Of a DNA stretch of 64,000 nt, positions 1 through 11,994 are shown piece after piece. Positions within the stretch are counted from its first letter, which is position 1. Each line of letters starts with the position of its first letter. The notes under the pieces were generated by a model, which was given only the letters and a program-made list of their open reading frames with translations, was not told where the DNA came from and did no database searches. The translations under genes were made by a program, and so were the position numbers. This stretch comes from Pyrenophora tritici-repentis (lineage: Eukaryota; Ascomycota; Dothideomycetes; Pleosporales; Pleosporaceae). Location: the NCBI RefSeq assembly GCF_003171515.1, contig NC_089399.1:868001-932000 (forward strand). The letters run 5' to 3'.

Positions 1-1561
1 ATTAAGAAAAAGAAGAAATTAGCCAGTGCCATCATGCGACGAGAGTTGGGCATCGGTAGTGATGGGCGGCAGAAGAACGCAACAAGGCTTATGAAGCAGG
101 ACATGATACCAGAATCAGCGGCCGACACCATCATACATTACAATGCGCGATGCTATTCTGGACAGTTTTCCGACGACGGCAACTTCTTCTTCTCTTGTGC
201 GCAGGACTTCAAAGTGCGCATGTACGATACGTCAAACCCATACGACTGGAAATACTACAAGGTAAACGGTATTTCAAGATGTTGCTTTCGCAAAGCTGAC
301 TAGTCGTAGACAGTGAGATACCATGGTGGCCAATGGACGATTACAGATGCCTCATTAAGTCCTGACAATCGCTTTTTGGCATACAGCTCGATTCGAAGCG
401 TCGTGAGTTTAGCACATACGGATCCAGATAATGATTCCGAGCCGCATTTACTCGATTTCAACGACATGGGCTCTCGCAACCCCCGTGGCTTCTCCTCACA
501 TTTCGGTGTAAGTGGAATCCTATCCACATGCGATTTGCAGCTGACCTTTTCAGATATGGTCGATACGCTTCTCTGGTGATGGCCGTGAAATTGTAGCAGG
601 AACAGGAGACAACTCCGTCTACGTTTACGACATTGAGCGACGTCAATCAGTGCTCCGTATACGAGGCCACCAAGATGATGTAAATGCGGTCTGTTTCGGT
701 GACACTCAATCGCCACATATTCTATACTCGGGCTCGGACGACACAACGCTTAAGGTCTGGGACCGAAGAAGTATGGGTGATGGCCGAGAAGCTGGTGTTT
801 TCCTAGGCCACACTGAAGGTTTAACCTACGTCGACAGTAAAGGAGACGGGCGATACGTGCTCAGCAATGGAAAAGACCAAACTGCAAAGTTATGGGATCT
901 GAGGAAGATGATGTCCAAAGAGAAGGCTGACACGATTGATCCGAATAAATACACGACGCGCTTTGAGTATCGATCCAACGCTTACGACCCTAAGGACTAT
1001 AGCCCACATCCTTACGACTGCTCGCTTGTTACTTTCCGTGGCCACAAGGTATTAAAGACGCTTATTAGATGTCATTTCTCGCCCCCTGGTAGTACCGACT
1101 CCCGCTACGTCTATTCTGGTAGCTATGACGGTTCGGTTCATATTTGGAACATGGATGCAACGCATGCCGGTAAAGTGAATGTCCTAAAAGCGACGAGGAA
1201 TTCGCGGCCACGCGATCCAGACTTCCTTGCTGGAACCTATGATTATTGGGGTAGGAACGAGGGCCGATGGATGACTTGTGTCCGAGACGCGAGCTGGCAC
1301 CCCAATGCGCCTGTGATTGCTGGTAAGTTTAGGAAACATGACATACCTCTTCTTCGGTTGTGCTAACAAGTTGTAGCGACGTCATGGAACGGATGGGGCA
1401 CCTCACAAGGGACATGCACAGTTCACACATGGAACGATGGCGTTGAGGACGACGAGGCAACGCCGGAAGTCGGTCGACGGGTCAATGCGCAACTACAGCA
1501 TGACGAGCGGTTGTACAGGAGACACCCAACGTGGTACGAAGACATGATGGAAGATGATTGA
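1..1561 (+). CDS. DCAF11/WDR23-like WD40 protein, 5' partial
   Basis: Exons 1-261, 310-507, 554-1322 and 1377-1561 join to 470 codons that are open from base 1, so the gene starts upstream of the window; the ATG at 34 is in frame but is preceded by an open Lys-rich stretch. The protein carries several WD40 repeats, visible as the strand-end motifs TLKVWDRR, AKLWDLRK and VHIWNMD. The WDRR and WDLR endings fit the WDxR (DWD) box by which such proteins dock on DDB1. This is the pattern of DCAF11/WDR23 and plant LEC14B, substrate receptors of CUL4-DDB1 ubiquitin ligases. All three introns have GTAARY-type or close donors and YAG acceptors and keep the repeat frame intact. Ligase function is inferred from family. 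Confidence 0.85.
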
Positions 1562-1955
1562 AGAGTCTGCATTGGCTGACAAATGTAGAAATCGATGCAC
1601 GTGTGGGCCGAGTGTTCTGTACGTCTCGGTGGTTGCTGTGTATTATTTCGCATTTAGATATTTGGCGGCAGTTTGGTATTAGTCGGTATTCACATTACAC
1701 GAGCTGTGCGGGACATTGATGATATGCGGTGCGTAAATGCTTAGATTTTGTATGCAATCAAACTCCCGCTGGCCCAATGTCGGTATAGTACAGCCCCTTT
1801 CGCATATGCAATGCGTGGTATCTGGGCCTCCAAACCCCATATGCCGCATATGTTCCCCCACCCTCCAAGCGCACTAAAAATGATATGATGAACGCATCCG
1901 TCGTGTGGTCGGATGTGCAAGAGGAAGGTAATCGATGTCTCTGGAGTTGGGGAGA
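1562..1955. other. Intergenic, 3' ends of two convergent genes
   Basis: Shared 3' flank of the WD40 gene and the Sec61-gamma gene. It probably holds both 3' UTRs. No open frame with family features was seen. Confidence 0.6.
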
Positions 1956-2327
1956 CTATGAGCCACCAACGAGGATGTTGTTGACGGGAATGTGGACGAG
2001 CTTGACGACGTAGCCAATAACTCCTGCGGGTACGTCAGATGACCAGATTCGTCGAAGAGGAAAGAGATATTACTGACCCATGATCAAGAAACCGATTCCG
2101 ACTGCTTGCGATATCCTGATGAACTCCTTCTTGTCGGGCTCTGCTACCGAGTTAGTGCCGTAATTAAGCACACGTAATGTAAGTCTTACTGGTGCAGCGG
2201 TTCATGAAGAGAGTACCCTCCTTGAGGAACTCAGCGGGCATACTGCGCGCACGTTAGTAATTGCCTTTTCTCTCTTCCATCATGTCTTCGGTCTTGCGTA
2301 CTCGGCAAACTCCTTGATGTTCTCCAT
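1956..2327 (-). CDS. SSS1: Sec61 gamma subunit (Sss1), ER translocon
   Basis: Four short exons (2302-2327, 2190-2242, 2078-2140, 1956-2023) join to 69 aa and are easy to miss because no single exon exceeds 70 bp. Family hallmarks are the basic segment RCTKPDKKEF, the single membrane anchor AVGIGFLIMGVIGYVVKLVH, and the C-terminal HIPVNNILVGG, which matches the SecE/Sec61-gamma ending. It is the tail-anchored gamma subunit of the Sec61 channel for co-translational import into the ER. The start ATG is followed by NIKEF; all junctions are GT..AG and preserve frame. Length is normal for fungal Sss1 (about 70-80 aa). It is divergent from the RRM gene at 3314. Confidence 0.93.
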
Positions 2328-3313
2328 GGCGACTGATGTGCGATTTTCGTATCGTAGGACTAATTCGAATTGGTGTGAGGGATGACTTGTCGAGGAGTTT
2401 TGGTATCGTGGATTGAGGAAGTCGCGAAGTCAGGGTAGCTCAGCTGCCAAATTACCAGATAGACCAGTTCAGAGTTGGCGGCAATCTGGCCTTGCGGAGA
2501 CGGCAAGAGCCGACAGGGGTGGGTGGCGTGCCAAGGAGTATACTAACGGCGACGCTAGCGATCCGAGCTCTCGCATCGCGTTCTCGTATGTTGCTCACCC
2601 TCTTTCGCGCCGGCGATAGCAATCGACTCGAATCTGCAATCTTTCCCCAGGTTTGTTGCTGACGCAGAAAGTACTAAAACAGACAGGGACGTTATAAAAA
2701 CTGCACTAGCAGCCCGACTGTTCTCGTTGCGGCACGCGCAGAGCTTGGGACAGGAAGGGAACGCGCTTGGCTTCTGGTTCGAGCTCATCCTCGTTACTGT
2801 CCATTATTTTCTCATTACTGGTTGCGCACGGTTTTGCGCCACGTCAATTCCAAGCACATTGTACACAGCGGCTCTGGTTCGCGCACACTGTACTAGAAGC
2901 TGGCAACGCAAGCGCAGAAGGGAGGCTGAGGCTACTACACACACAAACATCTCTGACACCACATCCTGTACCTTTCACATCTCCGCATCTGCCAGAGGCG
3001 ATCGGAAGAGCACGTCTTGATCTGAGCTGTCCTTCTGGACCATTCCCCTCGCCAGCAGCGGCACTGTACGTATGGCCTGATTCTACGCAGTTTGTCTCTT
3101 TGTCCTCGTCGGAATGGCATCGACTGCCGCAGCATTCTTTTCTTTACTGTATTCATCCCATCTCAACATGCTGATTTGTATACCAATCACAGAATTGCAT
3201 GTACTTTTGCTATTGATACTAGCACCTCGAGTACCTAAAGCGAATCAAACAAGCATACCGGCACATATCATAGCGCTCGCTTACTGCAGTTGACTTGACA
3301 GACTACAGCAAAC
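2328..3313. other. Intergenic between divergent SSS1 and RRM genes
   Basis: Nearly 1 kb that should hold both promoters and 5' UTRs. The open frames inside it (up to about 135 codons around 2767-3174) begin without convincing ATG context and show no domain or motif, so I annotate no gene. Confidence 0.5.
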
Positions 3314-4665
3314 ATGGCCGACGACGACAACTTCGATATCGACATCTACGGCGATGAACCTTACCAAGATTCGACCGCCCAGCAAGACACCACAGTGACC
3401 GACTCCAACGTCCCCGATACAGATGCCAATGCAGCTACCCTGAACAATGCATCCGACAACACAAAGCCCGAAAGCGGTGACCACACAGCCGGTGACCCGG
3501 CGAATGGAGATAGCCATCACGAACAGACTACACAACAGATAGCGTCCACAGGCGGCTCGGCTGGTCTAGATGTTCACAAGCAGGCACCACAACAGCAAGG
3601 CACAAAGCGCAAGCAAGGCGAGGATGACGATCGTCCGACCGACCCTGGCGCTACCGCAGCCCTGATGATCAACGATGTCAACTGGTGGGTCAGTGAAGAA
3701 GACATTCGCGGATGGGCCAACCAGAGCGGCTGCGAAGACGAGCTTATCGAAGTCTCCTTCAGCGAGCACAAGGTCAACGGCAAGAGCAAAGGGTAAATAT
3801 GTTTCAATCTCCTGAGACTTCGCATGCTGATTAGCTTGTAGTCAAGTTTTTGCTCTAATGAATTCACCACAAGCAGCTACTGCTTTGAAGCACAAAATTG
3901 AGAACCTGTTCAAAGACCAAGCGCACACCAAAAAGCCGACCGCCATCTTCAGTCCTCCCCACGTCAACCCATTCAAGACATTACCAAAGGATGTCCCAAC
4001 ACGAGACAAGGGTAGGAACGACCGTGTGATTGCCAGCAACTACGGAAACTCGGGCGGCTATAACAACAACCGAGGTGGTTACAACAATAATAGGGGCGGG
4101 AACTTCAACAGAGGCGGTGGTATGGGCTATAACAACAACCGCAACTACAGTCCGGTAAATAATAACATGGGCGGAAACATGGGAGGCTATGGCGCCCAGC
4201 CACCTATGAACAACTTTGGAAACCCCATGGGAGGCATGAACAACTTTGGGGGCGGCTTCAACCGTGGTGGTATGATGGGCGGTGGCATGCGCGGTGGCAT
4301 GGGTAATCGTGGTCGCGGCGGAAACATGGGCATGAATCCGATGGGTGGAAACCCGATGGGCGGAATGAATATGCCAATGGGTGGCAACATGATGGGCATG
4401 GGAGCCAATATGATGGGTATGGGTGGTGGCAACATGGGCATGATGGGAGGAATGGGTATGTGGAAATCTCCCCCTAGAACTTCTTCTAGTGACTGAACCC
4501 CAACATCCTCTTCTCTTTGCCTAGATAATTGCTAACGCTGAACTTACAGGAGGCGGCTTTGGTGGCAACCCAGGCTTCAACCCAGGCTTCTTTAATGGTA
4601 ATCAGGGTGGCAATGAGAATACCTGGCAAAACCCTCATGGCGCTAAACGACCACGCCCGGAGTAG
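3314..4665 (+). CDS. RRM protein with Gly/Asn/Met-rich tail, CPSF6/CFIm68-like
   Basis: Exons 3314-3792, 3842-4455 and 4550-4665 encode 402 aa. An acidic, low-complexity N-terminus (residues 1-115) precedes one RRM: RNP2-like ALMINDVNWW near 117 and RNP1-like KSKGQVFALM spanning the first intron. The following region contains many NNRGG, MGGNMGG and FNRGG repeats, a disordered RGG/Met-rich tail, ending in a basic KRPRPE. RRM placement after an acidic leader and the WW-S-E-D-I sequence resemble cleavage factor Im 68-kDa subunits that act in mRNA 3' end processing. That assignment is moderate; a generic RRM/RGG nuclear protein is the alternative. The start ATG is followed by ADDDNFDIDIYGDE, as in fungal homologs of this type. 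Confidence 0.8.
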
Positions 4666-5846
4666 TCGACACCCCCAGGACCCGATGCCGGCAACTCGCA
4701 TAACCTGGCGGTGTTAGACGATCAGGTCGCAAGCAGCCTTTACGCACCAAACCCGACTTCTAAAATATGTGCCTAGCGAAGACTCCCTGTCCGAGGCCTA
4801 ATCGGAAACCCCTTTCTGACCATTTTAAACCCGATCTTACCGACGTCATGATGCACGCTTTGGTATCATGATACTGATAGTCTGGCAAAAGTTTGGGCTT
4901 TTTTTTCTTCTTTATACGCATGTTGCGGCCAAGCGTAGTCAGATCGACTTGGTAACTGATTTCAACTTTCTTCGGCGTTTACATGGGATATTGGGATATG
5001 GTGTATGAATTCATCCTTTTCTATTCGTGTGTTATCAGTACATTCGACGTTTTGTCGGATGTGTGTATGTTTATATCTAACCTTGTGTAAATTTGGTAGT
5101 TACCATCTTGTTCGTCACATCCACGTGCCTGGTGATTGTGTTTATTGCTTTTCCATAAGTCTGTGGAACTTCTAGAACCTTTGTAATTGCTTCCTGGAAG
5201 CAGTTTGGAAACGAGATGCTTGTATACTATTTATTTTTTTGCAAATTCCAGCGCCTTTACGTGTAGTTTTCATAAACTGCAGACACTCATGCTGTGCTAG
5301 TACTGTAGTAAAGACAGTCGCATCATCATTCCTTGGTGGAAATACAGGTTCACCCTGGCTAATCTGGATATTAGGGCCGGCTGTGGACCTGCATATTGAA
5401 TATGGGGCGGCAGGATTGACGATATATTGGACGAACATTAAACCTTGGACATCACTTGTTCTCTTTAAACCAATCAACAGCGCTTCGTATGCACCCACCT
5501 TCCAGAAGTATTCTATACGTGGGTCTCCGCACTCGCAAATCCAGGGAATACAGCGGGTATGCACTCTAAGCATAGGTATGGCTGTGAAAGCTTGACGATC
5601 GCGCTAAACTATAAGGAGCCGTCTTTCTGGGGACTAGAACTCGGTTGCCAGGCGAGGCTGTTAAAACTTCGGGGATAGGACATACGAGTGGGTGTGAGAG
5701 CTATATGGAGGATTTCAACACTGAGGGGCAAGGGGGCGTTTTGGGTATGTAATACAGTAGGTAGAAATGTATATCTTGGCCGACTCCCAAGATATAGAAA
5801 AAGTTCAGGGAGTTACCAGATCAATTGAAGACCAAAAAAAATTGCA
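4666..5846. other. Intergenic, no gene seen
   Basis: Contains T-rich runs typical of fungal 3' flanks after 4860 and the 5' region of the GH5 gene. Two overlapping antisense open frames at 5172-5595 lack recognizable features and are not annotated. Confidence 0.5.
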
Positions 5847-7694
5847 ATGAAGGTCTCTCGCACAAGTGCAGCATTGCTGCTTAACAGCATTCTTGCCTCT
5901 GCTCAATGTATTTCATCCCTCCCTCCTACACACTACCACACCAACTCCCTATCCACTAACCCGCCCTAACAGCAAACACAACTAGCATAACCTGCCCATC
6001 CTCCTCGAAATTCACCTCCATCTCCGCCGGTACATTCTTCTCGCGCATAAACCCGGGCTGGAACGTCGGGAACACACTCGACGCCGTAGAAACAGAAGGC
6101 AGCTGGAACAATCCACCCGTCGTAGCCGCCACTTTCGACGACGCCAAACGCGCCGGTTTCAAGGGAATCCGTATCCCCGTTACGTGGGCCTACCACTTTA
6201 CCTCGCAGTCCCCTGACTGGACCGTCGATCCTGTCTGGCTGCAGCGCGTCTCCGATGTCGTCGACATGGTGACATCCCGCGACCTATACGCCATTGTAAA
6301 TGTGCACCACGACAGCTGGACGTGGGCGGATTTGACGGCATCTGGTACGAATGTGACGGCTGTGGAGGAGAGACTGGGAAAGCTGTGGAGCCAGATCGGG
6401 GCGAAGCTGGCGTGTAAGAGTGAGAAGGTAGCGTTTGAGCCTATCAATGAGATTCCGGGGACGACGGCTGAGCATGGAGCGGAGGTTAATCGGCTGAATG
6501 AAATCTTTTTGAAGGCGATTAATGAGGCAGGGGGATTCAATTCGAAGAGGGTTGTTACGCTTGTGGGTGCGGGTGAGGATGGGGTTAAGACGAGTCAATG
6601 GTTTAAGAGACCGGATTCCAAGTGGAAGAATCCGTGGGGGATTCAGTATCATTATTATTCGCCTTGTAAGTCTCCATTCTCTTACTTTAAAAGTGTTGGT
6701 TCATTGCTAATGTGGACTAGACGACTACGTCTTCCAAGCCTGGGGAAAAACAACATGGGGCTCCGACGCAGATAAAGCCAGCCTCGAAGCTGACATCGCC
6801 GCCGTACGCGGAAACTTTACTGATATTCCCCTCATGATCGGTGAATGGGCTGTTTCGCCAGTCGCCACAGAGACAGCAGCGCGATGGCGTTACTTTGACT
6901 TCTTCGTTCGCACTGCCGCAAAGTACAACACTTCCACCATCCTCTGGGATAACGGAAACGACTTCCTAGACCGCGCGAAGCATACCTGGCGCGACCAGGT
7001 GTCCATAGACATCTACCGCAATGCTTTCCAGGGCATCCCCAACGCGTTACCGCAGAGCACGACGGATGGCTCGGTAACGACGCAGCAGACTTCAGCGTAT
7101 ATCTTCCACCGCAAGAACGATGCAGTTGCGAGTGTGACGCTGCCCTTTTCCTTCAACGGGAATAAGTTGAGTAAGATTAGCAAGGGAAGCAAGCAGTTGG
7201 CTAGCGGCAAGGACTTTTCCTTGCAAGGCGAGAGTATCACTTTCTCGGCTGCGTACTTGCAGTTGATCCTCACACCGGCGGCTGGAACGGGTAGTCTGGC
7301 GAACTTGACCTTGACTTTTAACCGTGGTGCGGCTCTCCAGGTTGATGTCGTTCAATTTACTACGCCGACGCTAGCTAGCATCTCTGGATCCTTACCAGCA
7401 ACAGGCCAGGATCTCCTCCTCCCGCTGACTTGGTCTGGGTTGAACCGACCAGCTGCTGTAAAGGCGACGAAGGCTGATGGCACGTTTTTGGTAGATGACT
7501 GGACACAATATCTGGGACCACTACAGCAAGGTCGTATGACGTATAGCAACCAGTGGGATTGGACGGCACAGGGCGTCTTGATCAAGGCTGCTGCTCTTGA
7601 TGCTGTTAGGGCGGCGGGGCAGAGCACGACGTTCACTTTGGAGTTTTATCCACGTCAGCCTGGGAATGAAGTCAAGTATACCGTGACAGTATAG
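5847..7694 (+). CDS. Secreted GH5 endo-glucanase with C-terminal beta domain
   Basis: Exons 5847-5907, 5973-6665 and 6721-7694 give 575 aa. Residues 1-19 form a signal peptide (hydrophobic LLLNSILASAQ). The glycoside hydrolase family 5 barrel follows: GFKGIRIPVTW, the NVHH strand, the acid/base Glu near residue 180 in the FEPINEIPG motif, the HYYSP strand split by intron 2, and the nucleophile Glu near 293 in MIGEWAV. After about residue 350 an Ig-like all-beta region (segments such as ESITFSAAYL) resembles the CBM_X2-type module of fungal endoglucanases. It probably hydrolyses beta-1,4-glucan outside the cell; exact subfamily and substrate are not determined here. It is convergent with the alpha/beta hydrolase 85 bp downstream. 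Confidence 0.9.
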
Positions 7695-7779
7695 AGGTAT
7701 GCAAAATACAAGTGGACTATGCAAAGCTGGTATCCAGGACCTGGTAGGAGATATAATGCTATATATACTCAAGCAGATG

Positions 7780-9038
7780 CTACCGTATATCGTGTTCCCA
7801 CTCTTCCAACGCCGACCTCAATCTGACTTCGACGTCTGGTTCGGCCCAAAAGTGCCCTGCGCCAGCAACCTCGACGCTGGTAAATCGTGACGTAGGCGCT
7901 GCCTTGAGTTGATCGGACCAGTCTCGGATCTTCTTTGCCGAGGAAAATATATCCTGGTCTCCATAAATAGCAAGGCATGCATGCTTCGCAATGACCTCCT
8001 GATAATCTTCCCTAGATTTACTCCAAATTTTGTAACCCAATGCTGGTGCCACCACAGTAGATACAGGCGGTGTCAACGGCGAGATGAGAATATAACGAAT
8101 GTTAGGCATGGTGATGGACACACTCTTCGTATCTGGTGTTGATATTGCTTCATTGTGGTCGTGCCGCCTGTGACTAAGGCTTCTCAGCCGCGTTCGTATC
8201 TCTAGACGCGTACCTCCCTCAAGGTTTCTCTTGACGTCCCTGCTGCTTCTCCTTTTATGTGGGCTGGTTTCTTCTCCACCAATCATGACTGGACTGGTCA
8301 GATCGTGACCTGAGCTGCTCTTCCTCGCTCGGGTCTCATCTCGAGCGAGGTTTATCCAATCCAGATTGCTCTGGGCTGCCAACTTGCGCGCACGAAGAAT
8401 TATCTCGTCGGCCGCAGAGCCCGCCAACGGGGCAGAGAAGGGTTGTAGTATGGTAGGTACAGGCGGTAGGTTCTTGAGAATGAGGGAGCCATATGAGTAC
8501 CCTCCTAACACGACTACAGGACAAGTATCCGGTTGTGTCTGCGCTGCTTCTCGCATTTCAGGTGGTATTGGCGACTGTTTGGGCGTGAAAGCGACACCGG
8601 GAGTCTTTGTAAGATGCGGCTGGATGTAGGACATGTAATGCATGAAGAATGCAGCGAAGGAATTGTAATCGTCCAGCTCAGGTCTTCCGGACCAGCTGGT
8701 ACGTCCTTTAGACGTGTTTGCACCTCTAATAGCTATGAGTTTGCTATTATTGTGTCAAAGCCTCTTACAGACGCATACCTGAAGTTGAACGTGCCCACCA
8801 TCCACCCAGCGTGTAGAAACTCCTCTACCACGATACCCACTACCCGATCATCGTAGCTGCCACCCATTGAAGCATACGGATGTGCCATGACGATGCCCCT
8901 TCTCTTCCATTGTACGATTTCACTCGAGTCTTTCGGCTTAAGTAGGACATCGGGGTGGTATAGGCGGCAGTCGAGCGTCGTATCATCGTGTATGGAGGGT
9001 ATCGTGAAGCTGTAATGGGCATCTGGTGGGCGACGCAT
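7780..9038 (-). CDS. Alpha/beta hydrolase, fungal cytosolic type
   Basis: Two exons (8779-9038 and 7780-8725) give 401 aa. The intron acceptor was chosen because it restores the family motif NFRGAN.SKGRTSWSGRPE across the junction; a later acceptor would lose it. Catalytic elements are the oxyanion region MAHPYASMGG, the nucleophile elbow GGYSYGS, the acid loop YGDQDIF and the His motif GAGHFW near the C-terminus. A roughly 90-residue Arg/Ser-rich insertion sits between the elbow and the acid loop. The start is the ATG at 9038; a longer frame exists only with a TTG. Substrate cannot be deduced. No signal peptide is seen, so it is likely intracellular. Confidence 0.87.
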
Positions 9039-10015
9039 CTTCTGGGCCGAATCGAGACCCAATCAGATTATTCATTGCATGCTTATGATTAATAATGCTT
9101 ATTCGCAACTCGTTCGACTTTGGATGTGATAGTTGTAGGATGCGGACGGGAGCATTCGGGAGTGTGGGGCCGCTGGGAGAGCGCGTGAGGCAGGATCCGC
9201 TTAGTCATCGTCAATAGTACCAACTGCTTTCGGTAGACTTTCCCATACGAACGAAGGTTGACCAGAAAGGAGGTTTCTTAAGTAGAGCATCTAACTCATC
9301 TGTATACATACATCATTTTTTTATGTCTTCGGCCATGTAGTCGGATCTGTTGAGGTGCAAGTACTATTATACACCCGAGTACCTGGCCACAGTCGTCAGA
9401 GGAAGCGATTACTGCTTGGATAAATATTCATGTTATATAATAAGCGCTTATCCGTTATTCCCTCTATGCTTCAGTCTAGTTGGGTACTTGCTATACTCTG
9501 CCCGAGCAGATGATACAGCTGTAAGCGCGTGCTACATCAGAGATAGCAGGCAAAACACTGTGACGTCGTTGAGGTCTCTCAGGACCATTGTGTCGATTGC
9601 TTCATTTCTTTGAAGACGTCAACATCCAGCAGTCGGTAATCTACGGGTTCGATATGACCGAGATAGTCATTCCGTTAGGGCGAGTTCGCATAAACCTTGC
9701 GTCATCACCAGCCCGCCACAGCCACGCGTCCATTGAATCTGCAGGTCCCCCTCGGAGCATTGTTCTTATTCCGTCATGTATTCAGGCACATGCACTGAAT
9801 GAACACCGTAACCTTGGATTGGGTATTTTTAGATTCTAAGATTGACCTATGTCTTGTACACGCAATGTGGCTCGGCTCAACTTCGGTGACTTTACTTGGG
9901 TATGGCTCACTACACGAACCCGATTTGGGAAGATCCGCATCCGCTCACACCTCGACTAAAGATCTCCCTCAGTCAAAACAACAGATAGCTCGCGCAACCA
10001 GCAGAGCGCGCCGAC
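9039..10015. other. Intergenic, no gene seen
   Basis: Divergent promoters of the alpha/beta hydrolase and the first HET gene. Small open frames (for example 9588-9839) show nothing recognizable. Confidence 0.5.
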
Positions 10016-11776
10016 ATGCACCCAAACGAAAAAACACGATTTTTATCACCGCAAGGCTACAACCAGTTTCGATATCGGCCGCTGAATCACGCGGATGGCG
10101 AGGACTTTCGCCTCTTGTGTCTTTATCCAGGCGAGTGGCACGAACCGGTTCGATGCGACCTTCTTCATTCCAACATCGACGCCGACATCGAGTATGAAGC
10201 TGTTTCGTACTCATGGGCATCCGAAGAGGGAGATGATAGCCTATCACAGCGGATCTCATGTGCTTACATCGGGGAGGAGCAAACGGCGGATCTTCTAGTA
10301 ACCTCAAACTGTGCCTCTGCACTACGCAGGCTGAGACTCGCATCAAACGAAAGGATGCTGTGGATTGATGCCATTTGCATCGATCAAGCCAATACACAAG
10401 AACGAAACCATCATGTCGAGCTCATAGCAAAGATCTACTCAAGCGCTTCTCAGGTGTTGGTGTACCTTGGAGAAGAAGACCTAGGCTTTGCTTCTCAGAG
10501 CTTATGGTTAGACAGCGAGCGACGCCAATCGGCTCTCAAAAGGCTTTTTTCAAAGAGATGGGTTTCAAGGGTGTGGGTGATTCAGGAGGTTGCATTGGCA
10601 CAGAAGGTAGTAATGGTTACTGGCGATGCCACGTGCCAAATGGACGCGAGCCTAATGTGCCGTATACGAGGAAGAGCCAGGGCCTATGGTTTGCAAGTCC
10701 CTGGTCCGCTAGCTTGGGATCCGCTGGTCAGTGCTCCCACAAGAGATCTCCTCACATTGTTATACATGACACGGGGTTGTCGTTCCAAAGATCCCAGAGA
10801 TAAAGTGTACGGGCTTTTGGGTTTAGTTGGGGAACGCCTACAGAATCTGATTGCGATCGACTACTCTCAAAGTGTGGAAGAGGTTCTAACACGCACGGCC
10901 GCCGCCATTATCATCTGCCAGGAGGATCTCGAAGTTTTGGCATATGCATCGTTATCCCTTGGGAGCAGACATGCAGCGAATAGACTACCTACGTGGGTTC
11001 CGGATTGGACCGAGCATCGCGGTGACAACACGCTGCACTCTCAATTTCAACAACCTAAGATCGGCCCCTGGAGATCCTTGGAAAAGCTATCTGGCAGCGA
11101 AACTCGTGCTGCGGAGCTCACCAAGCTAGACTGGGGAGCAGCGGTTCATATCCCCTCGAATTGGCCCGTTGATAGCTTTTCGAGTCCATTCGTAACAGCT
11201 AGGGCTCATTGTCTCGCGACCATCGATGGTACGACGAGACAAGTGAATTCTCACAGGCCAACATGGCAAGATGCTCAAGATTTTAGCCGCGGGTTAATGG
11301 CTCTGATTGACAAGAATCTCGGATCGAAATTCGACTCACAAGTATGGCCTTTACAATATCAGTGGCTATTCGATCCTTCGTACGCTCGCCCCATCTCTGC
11401 ACAGCACCAAAGCCCCGACAAGCTCTACTGGACCAGTCTACAGCAGTTTTGTCTCGAACTCAATAAGATGGGAAAAGACAAGTACATCTTCCGGGCCGGC
11501 ATTCTTCCTGCGATATCGAGTCACGACTTTCAGGAGGGCGACACAGTTTGGGCCATTGATGGCTGCACAGTCCCGCTGATTCTCAGAAGGTTTAAGAGCC
11601 TTAATCACGAACGTATGGATGCATGGGGCTATATAATTGTTGGAAATTGCTACCTCTTTGCCTTGTCACATTTGGATTGTTGGGCCACATCAGGGACGGG
11701 GCTCGAGCAGCGATGGGATTTTGAGCCATTTCGCCACATGGATCCATTGGGTACGCAGACAATTAAGATTTATTGA
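10016..11776 (+). CDS. HET-domain protein (heterokaryon incompatibility type), intact
   Basis: Single-exon gene of 586 aa. The three conserved HET blocks are present in order: YEAVSYSWASEEGD near residue 60, LWIDAICIDQANTQERNHHV near 118, and KRWVSRVWVIQEVALAQKVV near 180. A second conserved region follows: KDPRDKVYGLLGLV near 260, LPTWVPDWTEH near 330, and EGDTVWAIDGCTVPLILR near 510. HET proteins trigger cell death or fusion rejection when non-self partners meet; that role is known for some family members and only inferred here. No NACHT, WD or other partner domain is attached. A damaged paralog lies 218 bp downstream in the same orientation. Confidence 0.9.
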   Translation: MHPNEKTRFLSPQGYNQFRYRPLNHADGEDFRLLCLYPGEWHEPVRCDLLHSNIDADIEYEAVSYSWASEEGDDSLSQRISCAYIGEEQTADLLVTSNCASALRRLRLASNERMLWIDAICIDQANTQERNHHVELIAKIYSSASQVLVYLGEEDLGFASQSLWLDSERRQSALKRLFSKRWVSRVWVIQEVALAQKVVMVTGDATCQMDASLMCRIRGRARAYGLQVPGPLAWDPLVSAPTRDLLTLLYMTRGCRSKDPRDKVYGLLGLVGERLQNLIAIDYSQSVEEVLTRTAAAIIICQEDLEVLAYASLSLGSRHAANRLPTWVPDWTEHRGDNTLHSQFQQPKIGPWRSLEKLSGSETRAAELTKLDWGAAVHIPSNWPVDSFSSPFVTARAHCLATIDGTTRQVNSHRPTWQDAQDFSRGLMALIDKNLGSKFDSQVWPLQYQWLFDPSYARPISAQHQSPDKLYWTSLQQFCLELNKMGKDKYIFRAGILPAISSHDFQEGDTVWAIDGCTVPLILRRFKSLNHERMDAWGYIIVGNCYLFALSHLDCWATSGTGLEQRWDFEPFRHMDPLGTQTIKIY

Positions 11777-11994
11777 TGCTAGTTCTCCTTGGACTTCAGC
11801 ATCAGCCTTCAGCCTTTCCATGATTGCCGATTGCCGATTGGTCAGCACAGTCACCAAGATGCATAGCCCATGCCACCATTAAAACCTGCAACCGCGCCTG
11901 CTGCTTTGCATCCATTCAACACAACTCTCGCAAGGGCCAAACTAACAACAACTTTTACATTCATGCAACCATCGAAAGAGGGCTCTATCCCAAA

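Noticed and set aside
3000..3018. String GATCGGAAGAGCACGTCT, close to a sequencing-adapter start
   Set aside because: Only the first 14 bases match what I remember of the adapter; the sequence then differs and continues as ordinary noncoding DNA. Probably coincidence, though read coverage could confirm.
9640..9660. GGGTTCGATATGACC, resembling a tRNA B box
   Set aside because: Does not match the consensus at the last positions and no cloverleaf or A box could be drawn around it.
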